Assembly (NCBI GenBank): GCA_039933105.1
Contig: JBDTOT010000019.1
Coordinates: 22,246 to 86,245, forward strand
DNA length: 64,000 nucleotides
Direction: 5' to 3'
Source of the DNA: FEN-1219 sp039933105
GTDB lineage: Bacteria > Pseudomonadota > Gammaproteobacteria > Steroidobacterales > Rariloculaceae
Position 1 is the first letter of the stretch; every line of letters begins with the position of its first letter. Position numbers and translations under genes: made by a program. Below the pieces are notes generated by a model. That model was not told where the DNA came from. It worked only from the letters and a program-made list of their open reading frames with translations, and did not search any database. Shown here piece after piece: positions 57,393 through 64,000 of this stretch.

Positions 57393-57778
57393 CGTGGCGC
57401 ATCCGTGTCACCGCTAAGCGGCGCGGGGAGGGTCGGGCTGCTTCGCTCTCTTTTAACTTCTTCATACTGAACCAAGCCCGCGATGTCGTCACCAACCAGC
57501 CCCTTCTCGATCGCGAGCTTAGATAACGCGAACTGCTCGGAGCGGAGAGCGTCTGGGATTGTGAACAGGCAATACACGTATGCGAATAGAAAGAGAAGAA
57601 GCACGAGGCTGGCTGCCGTGGCGATCCCTATCAGCAGCCACGTAGGTGCGCCTGCCCATATTGTCAGCGGCAGCGAGGAGAGAAGGATTCCCAACATCCA
57701 CTGAAGTGCGTGCAGCGCACTTGATCTCGCGCCCCTCGCTGTGGCCTCAGTCAAGAAGCTCTGATAAAACGTCGGCAT
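57389..57778 (-). CDS. Two-TM membrane protein of the cargo cassette
   Basis: 129 residues with two adjacent hydrophobic helices (LQWMLGILLSSLPLTIW at ~26-42 and TWLLIGIATAASLVLLLFLF at ~47-66, continuing AYVYCLF), followed by a cytoplasmic ~50-residue tail (SEQFALSKLAIEKGLVGDDI). It is the first gene of a two-gene minus-strand operon; the partner starts inside its stop codon. A small two-TM chain coupled to a soluble small protein is a layout seen in pore-forming effectors of phage-defence and toxin modules. The function is not known. Confidence 0.6.
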   Translation of the reverse strand: MPTFYQSFLTEATARGARSSALHALQWMLGILLSSLPLTIWAGAPTWLLIGIATAASLVLLLFLFAYVYCLFTIPDALRSEQFALSKLAIEKGLVGDDIAGLVQYEEVKRERSSPTLPAPLSGDTDAPR

Positions 57779-57908
57779 GGCGGAGCGCCCTTGCGTGGTC
57801 TATTGCCGTCTAAGTGTGCCCGCAGGCTGTCGCGCCGTCTGTCAGCAACCTGACACTTCGAGCTAGAAAGTTCGGCCCACAGGCAAGGACTTCCGCTTGG
57901 CTGTGTCG

Positions 57909-58133
57909 TTATCGCGCCGGCAACGCAAACACAATCCGAATCTCCTGCCGACGCTCACCGCAGCGCCGGCACGCAAGCCGTCGACGCAGTTCGGGAATGG
58001 TGAGGCCGGCGCCGTATGCCGCGACTAACCGCCGCGAGTCGAGCTGAACCGACCGGCCGCACGGGCCGCAGTGCGCCCAGATGACATGCTTGTCCGCAAG
58101 ATCGCCGATGGTGTGCAGTCCGATTTCTCCCAT
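57909..58133 (-). CDS. Small zinc-ribbon protein
   Basis: 74 residues with two CxxC knuckles: CGPCGRSVQLDSRRLVAAYG and LACRRCGERR. The arrangement C-x2-C...(about 30)...C-x2-C with the linker helix (LTIPELRRRLA) matches a recurrent small family in proteobacterial and phage genomes that I cannot name. It lies upstream of the two-gene cassette on the same strand, 130 bp away, and may belong to the same transcript. Confidence 0.55.
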   Translation of the reverse strand: MGEIGLHTIGDLADKHVIWAHCGPCGRSVQLDSRRLVAAYGAGLTIPELRRRLACRRCGERRQEIRIVFALPAR

Positions 58134-58275
58134 CGTCGCGATGGTGAAACGGACGACGGCGCAGCGTCCATCCAGTAGTCAGGAGGGGCGACTACTGTAT
58201 GCGGCCGTTTTTCTGTCTGAAACGCCGAGATTCTGTGCGAGACATTCTGGACATGGCTCGCACACGCTCTCACTC

Positions 58276-58479
58276 ATGGAGTTCGACGATCTGCTGCTAT
58301 TCGCCGACGCGTGCCGCTGGTTGGCGTGGCGTTATCGGTTGCTAGCTAGGCGACGGTCGGGAGCTGCCCGCGAGGAATCACTGCGGCACGCGGAGCGGTT
58401 CGAACGGATGGCCGATTCGGCAGGCGCGGACACGCTTGGAGAAAAACGGCCGCGCAGGATCGCGCAGGTGACGAGATAG
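58276..58479 (+). CDS. Small basic helical protein
   Basis: 67 residues from ATG 58276: MEFDDLLLFADACRWLAWRY, then an Arg-rich helix with ESLRHAERFERMADSAG. There is no strong ribosome site. It may be real given its amphipathic design. No family recognised. Confidence 0.35.
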   Translation: MEFDDLLLFADACRWLAWRYRLLARRRSGAAREESLRHAERFERMADSAGADTLGEKRPRRIAQVTR

Positions 58480-58620
58480 CGCCACGACCCTACCCGTGAT
58501 ACCCCCGAAATCGGGCTTAATGGGGAATGTTCGACCGACCGAGGGGGATTGTGGTGTAGTGGCGACGCTCCCCAGACCTGTACCCTTTCAGTTGCCGACC
58601 ATTCCCCGGACGACAAGGAA

Positions 58621-59001
58621 ATGCTCGAAGACGGGAAAAGACACAGCGCTGCCCCTCCACGCCGTGTGCTAATTCTCGCTGGACTGATTGTCGCTGGCGG
58701 AACGCTCGCGGCCGTCGCTCTGCTCAGTAACTCGCGCGCGGAGCGGTGGCGAACGTTCGGGCGCTACCAAGTATTCGGCGTCGAACCTTGGTGTACCGTT
58801 CACCGCTCGGGAGTCGACAAAGTCGATCAGGCGCTTCGCCAGGCCGAGGATTTCGAGCGGAGGGGGATTGACGCGGCGGCGCCAGCACCGGCAGATAATC
58901 TAGTTCACTGCGAGTGGCTCTCCAAGGAACACTGCGAGCGCGAAAACCTGGTAGCCGTTGCCACCCGAAGCCTTACCTGCGTTCCCAATCCGACACCGTA
59001 G
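58621..59001 (+). CDS. Single-TM small protein near attR
   Basis: 126 residues from ATG 58621 (AAGGA just upstream). One N-terminal TM helix (RVLILAGLIVAGGTLAAVAL) anchors a ~75-residue periplasmic domain with four cysteines (EPWCTVHRSG, HCEWLSKEHC, LTCVPNP), so two disulfides are possible. No homologue recognised. It is the last gene before attR. Confidence 0.5.
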   Translation: MLEDGKRHSAAPPRRVLILAGLIVAGGTLAAVALLSNSRAERWRTFGRYQVFGVEPWCTVHRSGVDKVDQALRQAEDFERRGIDAAAPAPADNLVHCEWLSKEHCERENLVAVATRSLTCVPNPTP

Positions 59002-59084
59002 TACCGTCGCGCATTCCCCCCAGACGCTCCCGGGAATCACATCGCGAGGCAACGGGCGACCGCTCGGGCCTTGGTGGTATCTGC

Positions 59085-59091
59085 GGGGGTA
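59085..59091. promoter_or_regulatory. GGGGGTA motif near attR
   Basis: GGGGGTA lies 55 bp inside attR, mirroring the cluster inside attL; another TACCCCC is at 58500-58506. Candidate integrase arm site at the right end. Confidence 0.4.
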
Positions 59092-59146
59092 TCCTCCCTG
59101 GAATGAGGCTGCAACCCGCGCCACCTATAGCGGCGGGGTAGGGATT

Positions 59147-59164
59147 GGATTCCGCTCCTAGCCT
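59147..59164 (+). repeat. attR core (18 bp)
   Basis: GATTCCGCTCCTAGCCTC identical to attL inside tRNA-Cys. No tRNA structure precedes it, as expected for the displaced right attachment site. It marks the right end of the element. Confidence 0.92.
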
Positions 59165-59705
59165 CCAGCCGAGCATCCGCCACCGTCCGCCAGCAACCGC
59201 GAAGGCAGCCGCCGCCCAGGCCGCAGCAACCGCGAAGGCCACGGCCGATCGCGTTGCGCGTGCCGAGGCGGAAAAGAACAACGCCGAGCTGAAGGCGCTG
59301 CTCACCAAAATGACCCGCAACCGTGACGAAGTGGAGCACACGACGTTTTTCCACGCACTTCCACTGTCCGGTGGTCCGCACAGCTATGTCGCGATCTACA
59401 TTGGTCGCGCTGACTCGGGCTCAGTATGGATGAGGACGCGCCTCCAATACGGCGGACCAGATTGGATCTTCTGGCAGAAGCTGAAATTTAGCATTGATGG
59501 CGTGACGCTCCCGGAGCAGGCGCTGTCATACTTTCAGATCCAGCGGGACAATGATGGTGATGGGGTCTGGGAATGGGTCGACCTGACCACGGATGAGGCG
59601 ACGCTGTCCTTGTTTAACTCGCTAGCCGCGGGAAAGAAATCGATTGTCAGGTTCAAAGGGAAGTATCGCTACGCTTTGGAATTATCAGCGGCTGTCAAAG
59701 GCCTA
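59165..59705 (+). pseudogene. Truncated gene of an uncharacterised family next to attR
   Basis: The frame is open through attR (from TTG 59145), so its original start is not visible. An Ala/Lys-rich helix (AAAAQAAATAKATADRVARA) leads to KMTRNRDEVEHTTFFHALPL, SYVAIYIGRADSGSVWMRTR, QYGGPDWIFWQKLKFSIDGV and KSIVRFKGKYRYALELSAAV. This recalls a family of small proteins ending VIRYxGKxYxKDRxxTxxEKxAL; here the last ~20 residues are replaced where the opposite-strand SRAP remnant begins (~59706). The plus frame continues to 59831 only as a shadow of that remnant. Confidence 0.55.
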
Positions 59706-60185
59706 CGATCTTGTATCCGCTGGAGCACAGGACTCGCCGGTGCTGTCACGATCGCGAACGACTTCTCCCACTCGTCACCGATCTTGCGGACCGTCCAGAC
59801 GCCTGCGAACGCGAACACGCGATCGAGATGAATATAGTAGGGCTGCTTCTTATGTGCGCTTGTGGCCTGCCACTCATACCAGCCGGTGGCGATCACAGGG
59901 CAGCGTCGTTTCCTCGCTGACTCTCGGAACGCAGTCGTTTCAAACAGCGTCTCTGAGCGTGCGTTGATCCAAGCGCGCTTTGCCCACATCGGCCGAAAGC
60001 CCCACGTCAGCGGCTCGGACACGTTCGCGCATTCAGTCTTGCTGTAGAATCACTGGTTGCGGCGTGCTCGGTGCGATGTTGTAGCTCGTCGGGATCGACT
60101 CGAGCGACTCGGGGCTCGCGAGCAGGTCGCCAAAGCGATTCGTTAGCTCGAGTGCGGTCGCGTTGAGTTCGTATCGCCCGCACAT
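59706..60185 (-). pseudogene. Frameshifted, 3'-truncated SRAP (YedK/HMCES-type) gene
   Basis: From ATG 60185 the frame reads MCGRYELNATALELTNRFGD, with the catalytic Cys2, then SYNIAPSTPQPVILQQD and a stop at 60033. The neighbouring frame continues with KTECANVSEPLTWGFRPMWA, WINARSETLFE, CPVIATGWYEWQ and SFAIVTAPASPVLQRIQDR. A single-base indel near 60035-60040 joins them. The segment normally reading (I/A)HDRMPV-L is QDR followed by unrelated sequence, so the catalytic His and the C-terminus are lost. SRAP proteins cross-link to abasic sites in ssDNA; this copy should be dead. Confidence 0.8.
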
Positions 60186-60601
60186 CGTCAGTGCTTCGAC
60201 TTGAGTCGCACGACAGTCGACGGCAGAGACGGCAGCTCTGCGACGTCGACCCAGGCCCGTTCGTGGTAGTGACCGTGCGGCGGCAGTCGCCATTGTTGCG
60301 GCCAGCGCCGGCCGTCACGCTCGACTACGCGAACCTCGTTCTCCCGCGGCTGCTCAAGAAAACCGTGCCCGGAGTGTGGACCCAGTCCGAGTTACTTGAA
60401 CTCGCGCGGGCGATCGTCGCGGCGCCCGATCAGCAGGACGTTCGGCGGGTGCTCCGGCTTGAGCGCCGCGAGATTAATCGCGCGGCCGCGATCGCGATGC
60501 ACAGAGCACGGCACCGTCGGTCTCGTCAGGATGAGCAACTTCGGAGCACATCGGATATTGTGATTGGCGATGCTTCTCAAAAGTCGAAGGAAAATGAAGC
60601 C
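60186..60601 (+). other. Region without a confident gene
   Basis: A plus frame is open across it (VTLDYANLVLPRLLKKTVPG, QSELLELARAIVAAP), in frame with the small membrane protein downstream, but it is arginine-rich and has no clear start. It may be a gene remnant or a shadow. It must contain the divergent promoters of the SRAP remnant and the small membrane gene, if active. Confidence 0.3.
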
Positions 60602-60757
60602 ATGACCGTCTCAACGTTGATGCTCGTTGTCTCGCTGCTCCTCGCGCTCCTGGCCGCCTTCGGCGTACCGAAGGGAAGCCGCGTGAGTCTTTTCCCGCTC
60701 GCGTTCGCATTCTTCGTGTTGAGCCTGTTGGTCGGCGGGCGCCTTATCAACCTTTAG
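60602..60757 (+). CDS. Small two-TM membrane protein
   Basis: 51 residues from ATG 60602, with AAGGAAA about 11 nt upstream. Two hydrophobic helices (LMLVVSLLLALLAAFGV and LFPLAFAFFVLSLLVGG) separated by a short basic loop (PKGSRVS). No family assigned. Confidence 0.45.
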   Translation: MTVSTLMLVVSLLLALLAAFGVPKGSRVSLFPLAFAFFVLSLLVGGRLINL

Positions 60758-60901
60758 GGCGTACGCCCGGCATTCCCGAAAACGTACCGTAAACCCATTC
60801 GCCGGGGGTATTCAGAGTAAGCTGGTTCCCGGCGGGAACGGGAGATGCCGCGGCACCTCCGGATATAGGTCTCGGTAAGAGGGATCAACCCGTGACGAAC
60901 C

Positions 60902-61347
60902 ATGACGAATAGCTCGTGTAAGGTCCTCGTGATCGACGACAATCGCGACTCCGCGGATTCGTCGGTCATGCTTCTGAAGGTCTGGCATTGCGAGCCATCG
61001 CCGTGTACTCGGCCGCCGAGTGCATCGCGGTGGCAATCAAGTTTGGCCCTGCCATCGTATTGATGGACATCGGCCTACCCGGCAAGAACGGAATCGACCT
61101 CGCTAAAGAGCCGAGCGAAATCTGCCCCGGCGTCAGGATCATCGGAGTTTCGGGGTTCAGCGACAGGGACATCGTCGGCCGCGCGCCAGCGGCTGGATTC
61201 TCCGATTATCTGTTGAAGCCAGTCCTGCCCGCTAAGCTCAAGGGAGCGGTCGACCCCAGTGCTCAATCGCTCGCGACAAATATCCGTAGGGTCTACGCTT
61301 GCTTCGCTCGGTCAACGAGCCAGAAGACGTGGCCCGACCGGCCGTAA
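60902..61347 (+). pseudogene. Frameshifted response-regulator receiver remnant
   Basis: From ATG 60902: KVLVIDDNRDSADSSVMLLK, a CheY-like start with the acidic pair. Around 60985 the protein continues in another frame: AIAVYSAAECIAVAIKFGPA, VLMDIGLPGKNGIDLAKEPS (phospho-acceptor Asp) and GFSDYLLKPVLPAKL (conserved Lys). All receiver hallmarks are present across the two frames, so an indel near 60985 inactivated a single-domain regulator. The tail after residue ~125 has no match. Confidence 0.75.
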
Positions 61348-61412
61348 CGGTGACGCGCTGCGAGAATTGATTCAAGCAACTCGGCCGCCCTAGCCAAGGT
61401 CAAAGCCGGTCG

Positions 61413-61448
61413 CGGCGAGCGCGAATAGCACGGCGAGCGCGAATAGCA
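61413..61448 (+). repeat. Two tandem copies of an 18-bp unit
   Basis: CGGCGAGCGCGAATAGCA at 61413-61430 and 61431-61448, followed by a partial third copy (CGGCGAGCA). Likely a small polymorphic tandem repeat. Confidence 0.85.
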
Positions 61449-61582
61449 CGGCGAGCAAAGGCTTGTCACTTCTTGGTGTCATGTTCATTCGTCCATGCCG
61501 CAAACCCTACAGTAGGCGCCGCTGACTCGACCGTGACGCGCTCAAAGCGAACTTCTCGTGTAGTCCTTACGGAATGCCCGGT

Positions 61583-61634
61583 GTCAGCGGCCGCTGACGT
61601 TCGGGTATCAACGGGTGGGCGCCCACCTGTTGAT
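61583..61634. repeat. Two adjacent palindromes
   Basis: GTCAGCGGCCGCTGAC at 61583-61598 is a perfect palindrome. Arms ATCAACGGGTGGGC (61607-61620) and GCCCACCTGTTGAT (61621-61634) form a 28-bp palindrome with one G-T wobble. They could be operator sites or the remains of a transposon or repeat element. Confidence 0.75.
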
Positions 61635-61824
61635 CGTCTGTCGCCGCCAGATTGCGGCTCGATCAACTTCAGCAGATAGGACCCGGTGGACGTTCAGCCT
61701 TTCTTTTTGCGACGTTCTTCTTGCCGGGATGGTTAGCTGCTGCAAGCGGGCGTAGAATCGGCGCACCACGCGTGGAGTTCGGAACGATTGACAAACCCTT
61801 TTGAACTGGACGGGGAGTCAGACA

Positions 61825-62073
61825 ATGGATTACCAAGCTAAGTATCGAGAGATCCTGTGCATTGCCGCAACTGAGAAACTACCGCACGACATGAACAAGA
61901 GGAGTGAAATCCCTGTAAGGTTCATCCGCGACCTTCTGGAAGCCGGACTTCTAAAGGCAACCGACGAAAGCGACTTGAATGGGCTCGTCTATATCGACGC
62001 GCGAATAACCGTAGCGGGACTTGAGTACCTCAGCCAGCTCGAGTCACGCGACGCAGCACCGTGGAATCATTAG
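61825..62073 (+). CDS. Small winged-helix-like protein
   Basis: 82 residues from ATG 61825 with GGGGAG about 6 nt upstream. KYREILCIAATEKLPHDMNK, RFIRDLLEAGLLKATDESD and YIDARITVAGLEYLSQLES have the helix-helix-wing pattern and closing (L/I)T-x-x-G-x-x-(Y/L)L motif of small wHTH proteins (YjcQ-like). No partner gene is adjacent. DNA binding is inferred. Confidence 0.55.
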   Translation: MDYQAKYREILCIAATEKLPHDMNKRSEIPVRFIRDLLEAGLLKATDESDLNGLVYIDARITVAGLEYLSQLESRDAAPWNH

Positions 62074-62433
62074 AAACTCGCCGTGCGGCTCGGGCGCTTC
62101 TTACCGTTTCGCCAAAATAGGAATTTTTCGTGGGCGACACGGAACGCATCATTCCGGCGGAGGCGTTTACAGCTATTCGTGTCGTGACCGTACCCGTTGC
62201 ACTATTGATGTAGCGCCTCGGCTGTTGGGGCCGACTTTCCCGTGTTGGGCCTTCATGGGAATGTACAACCGTCGAATCTGCTTATTGTCGCGGACGTCCG
62301 GTTGTGTCCGAAACGGCCCGCCACTGGCTCCCCCGAGCCGGCATTTCGCTGCCATGGCGGGCCAACGATGGCGCCGTAATCCGACAATTCCAAGAAGCGG
62401 GTTCGACCAGCTTGGAGATTGTCCGCCAGCTAC
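62074..62433. other. Intergenic region without a recognised gene
   Basis: Frames here are short or low quality. A stretch at 62290-62330 (TTGTGTCCGAAACGGC) resembles degenerate non-coding repeats but I cannot identify it. Nothing supported. Confidence 0.3.
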
Positions 62434-63132
62434 TTACTCGACCGCAACGTCGGTTCGCGTCCACTGCGCAATAGGGCGACCCTCGCGACGCCACCAGGAT
62501 CCAGTTTCGTCTTGTGGATATCCCTCAGGCGAGTCCTCCCATGTCTCCTGTCGGCCATACGCAGTGATATCCAGCAATCGCAAAGTAACAAGCAGGACTT
62601 CAACTCCTCGCTGACTCGTTTCATTGGTTTGGAAGACCTTTCCGTCGTATCTGAGATAGCAGCGCAGATCACCACCGCTCCGCGTCGCCAGGGTGGCGCC
62701 GGACTCCGCAGTGGAGTACCACGGTGCCGTCCAGCCCATGAAATCCCTATAAGCGAGGATTTCGTCCAGTGGACCACGGCTGAAGACGGCATACGTCACA
62801 TCGCGTTCGGCAAGATACGCACGGACGGCGGCGGTCATGGCGGTTTGACTGTGAGTACCACCCTCACACTGCTTGTGATGGGGCGCACCTTTGTTCCACA
62901 TGAAGTGGTAAACGATCAACATGCGTCGGTCTTCAAAGACCTCTTGGAGCGAAATCGGACCACTGGACCCCATGACGTTTGCGGGTTCCATTGGCGTCAT
63001 GGGAAGGCGTCGACGCGCGGCGGCAAGCTCGTCGCCTGCGCGCATGTGCGCCTTTTCGCGGGCCAACAGTTCCGCACGAGCCCGCTCCCATTCTTCACGG
63101 GCTACGATTTTCGGGGTTGCGGATTTAGTCAT
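62434..63132 (-). CDS. DUF899 (thioredoxin-like) family protein
   Basis: 232 residues from ATG 63132. Hallmarks: REEWERARAELLAREKAHMR, AARRRLPMTPMEPANVM, MLIVYHFMWNKGAPHHKQCE and GWTAPWYSTAESGA. DUF899 proteins adopt a thioredoxin-like fold; here the strand usually followed by P-x-x-x-C reads APHHKQCEGGTHS, with one Cys. The role is unknown (often near stress or YciI genes). It is followed on the left by nothing on the same strand. Confidence 0.85.
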   Translation of the reverse strand: MTKSATPKIVAREEWERARAELLAREKAHMRAGDELAAARRRLPMTPMEPANVMGSSGPISLQEVFEDRRMLIVYHFMWNKGAPHHKQCEGGTHSQTAMTAAVRAYLAERDVTYAVFSRGPLDEILAYRDFMGWTAPWYSTAESGATLATRSGGDLRCYLRYDGKVFQTNETSQRGVEVLLVTLRLLDITAYGRQETWEDSPEGYPQDETGSWWRREGRPIAQWTRTDVAVE

Positions 63133-63276
63133 TGCATTGCTCTGTCATGAGTGATGGGGCGATCGGAATAGTTTCGATATGCATCTCAACGGACACGCAT
63201 GTCGCGCGCCTGCCCCTTACCTTCGTCAGGTGAATTACTAAACGCGGTAATCACAGGTTTCATGTGCTTCTCCAAC

Positions 63277-63624
63277 TCAGATGGGTCGAATTTCGATGTC
63301 GGAGGGCACCGGCATCGGATTCGGGCAACGCTTGACCCATTCAACGGCCTCTTCGATGCTCGGCAGTTCCCAAATCCAGTAGCCCGCGACCAAGTCTCCT
63401 TCGAAGGGGCCACTAACCACCCTGCGAGATTCACCGTCGAAATGCACGCGCTTGCCTTCGCGGCTGGGGCGCAGACCGTCGCAATCCTTCATCACGCCGG
63501 CCTTCTTGAGCTCATCGTTAAATGCGCCCATCTTGGCCATCGACTCCTTGAACGCCGAAGCGCTCATTGCGTTGGCGGCCTTTTCGAGGCTCGGGTCCGA
63601 TTTGACGAAAACCATGAACTTCAT
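63277..63624 (-). CDS. YciI-family protein (DGPF/YCII-related)
   Basis: 115 residues: MKFMVFVKSDPSLEKAANAM, AFNDELKKAGVMKDCDGLRP, SREGKRVHFDGE, VVSGPFEGDLVAGYWIWELP and VEWVKRCPNPMPVPSDIEIR. This is the YCII-related dimeric alpha+beta barrel group common in soil bacteria. The family usually continues past IEIR with 20-25 residues; here a stop comes two codons later, while an adjacent frame continues SELEKHMKPVITAFSNSPDE down to about 63186. The C-terminus may therefore be frameshifted. It is 144 bp upstream of DUF899 on the same strand. Confidence 0.8.
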   Translation of the reverse strand: MKFMVFVKSDPSLEKAANAMSASAFKESMAKMGAFNDELKKAGVMKDCDGLRPSREGKRVHFDGESRRVVSGPFEGDLVAGYWIWELPSIEEAVEWVKRCPNPMPVPSDIEIRPI

Positions 63625-64000
63625 TTGAGTGCTCCTTCGATGATTTCGCGCTCCGCATTCCTTGAAGAGTGCCCAGCTCTTTTCCCCGCAGTCTTAATAG
63701 GCCTACCGCTTGTCGCTGGGCACCGCTAGCAAGAATCCATCGATGTAGCTCACTTTCGTTCTCCTCGCGACTCGATCAATTGTGCAATCGGCGCTTCTAG
63801 CACTCCTCGCTAAAGCGGCTCGAACAAGAGTCAAGCGTGCGGTCGCCGGCGCCCCAAGTGTGTAGGACAATGGCAGATTGACAGGTCAGAAGATGTGGGA
63901 AAGTTGTTGAGCAACATCACCACCCCGTACCTTCCCATTTCGGGTGGCGGGCTCAATGGGTCAGCGCAACACTGTCCCTCAGCTTAGCCGCTGGAGTTTG
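63625..64000. other. Right end of window without a recognised gene
   Basis: No credible coding sequence on either strand. It presumably contains the promoter of the minus-strand YciI gene. Nothing else supported. Confidence 0.4.

Larger units (their letters stand above)
47210..59164. mobile_element. Integrative element in tRNA-Cys, phage-satellite-like (about 12 kb)
   Basis: The element is bounded by GATTCCGCTCCTAGCCTC at 47210-47227 (inside tRNA-Cys) and 59147-59164. In order it carries a P4-type integrase, an unknown basic protein, an AlpA-like regulator, small proteins, a DnaB-N/RepA-type helicase, small genes, an excisionase-like HTH protein, a 363-residue unknown protein, a TGGGTA repeat array, two overlapping small genes, large terminase TerL, and cargo. 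No portal, protease, capsid, tail or lysis gene is visible. Most genes are chained by ATGA overlaps, so a single long plus-strand transcript is likely. This is either a phage satellite exploiting a helper's capsid or a decayed prophage. Confidence 0.9.
61348..61824. other. Region with short repeats and palindromes, no confident gene
   Basis: Contains an 18-bp tandem repeat (61413-61448), a perfect 16-bp palindrome (61583-61598) and a 28-bp near-perfect palindrome (61607-61634). Short frames on both strands are not convincing. GGGGAG at 61813-61818 serves the gene at 61825. Confidence 0.5.

Noticed and set aside
59706..59831. Last 42 residues of the open frame that starts at attR
   Set aside because: They are the reverse shadow of the SRAP remnant, not part of the original gene.
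62021..62614. 197-residue plus-strand frame between the wHTH and DUF899 genes
   Set aside because: Overlaps both genes, low-complexity Arg/Ser composition, no ribosome site.

Overview
The window is high-GC proteobacterial DNA, most likely from a gammaproteobacterium related to Xanthomonadales, Nevskiales or Steroidobacterales. The evidence is the nudJ-mnmA-(x)-purB cluster, uvrC-pgsA-tRNA-Gly, a PepSY/phoP/phoQ/hrpA run, class II DAHP synthase, a TonB2-type locus with DUF3450 and TtpC-like proteins, and secreted DUF6152-type proteins. The taxonomic placement is inference.

Positions 1-47226 are ordinary chromosome. Left to right: a 5'-truncated YgjP-like metallopeptidase and a membrane protein; a minus-strand block (short LOG protein, GDT1-family transporter, DUF2333, aconitase, MnmA, NUDIX hydrolase, DUF7931-like protein, PurB); a plus-strand block (FumC, CoA-type NUDIX, MazG, glycine-zipper protein, PepSY protein, PhoP/PhoQ-like pair, HrpA); class II DAHP synthase, UvrC, PgsA and tRNA-Gly. 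Next comes a cluster of exported proteins (PQQ-type sugar dehydrogenase, two paralogous proteins and DUF6152), a protein with two PARP-type zinc fingers, and an MFS exporter. A nine-gene TonB energisation operon follows (DUF3450, TtpC-like, ExbB, two ExbD, TonB, TPR, then a second DUF3450/TtpC pair). The chromosomal part ends with CorA, ApbE and PepSY-TM, a TPP enzyme, an NTF2-like protein, HupE/UreJ, a SYLF protein, an acyl-CoA dehydrogenase and tRNA-Cys.

Positions 47210-59164 are a 12 kb integrative element. It sits in the 3' end of tRNA-Cys(GCA) and is bounded by an 18-bp direct repeat. It carries a P4-type tyrosine integrase, AlpA-like and excisionase-like HTH regulators, a DnaB-N/RepA-type helicase, many small ATGA-coupled genes and a large terminase. 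I see no portal, capsid or tail gene, so it looks like a phage satellite or a heavily reduced prophage. An array of 14 TGGGTA/TACCCA hexamers in 360 bp lies upstream of the terminase genes. Between the terminase and attR is probable cargo: a minus-strand pair coding for a two-TM protein and a small protein resembling SinR/Cas2-like folds, plus small zinc-ribbon and membrane proteins. This pair is the best candidate for an undescribed system.

Positions 59165-64000 are a degraded accessory zone. It holds a truncated gene joined tail-to-tail with a frameshifted SRAP (YedK-type) pseudogene, a frameshifted response-regulator remnant, palindromes and short tandem repeats, a small winged-helix-like protein, a DUF899 protein and a YciI-family protein.
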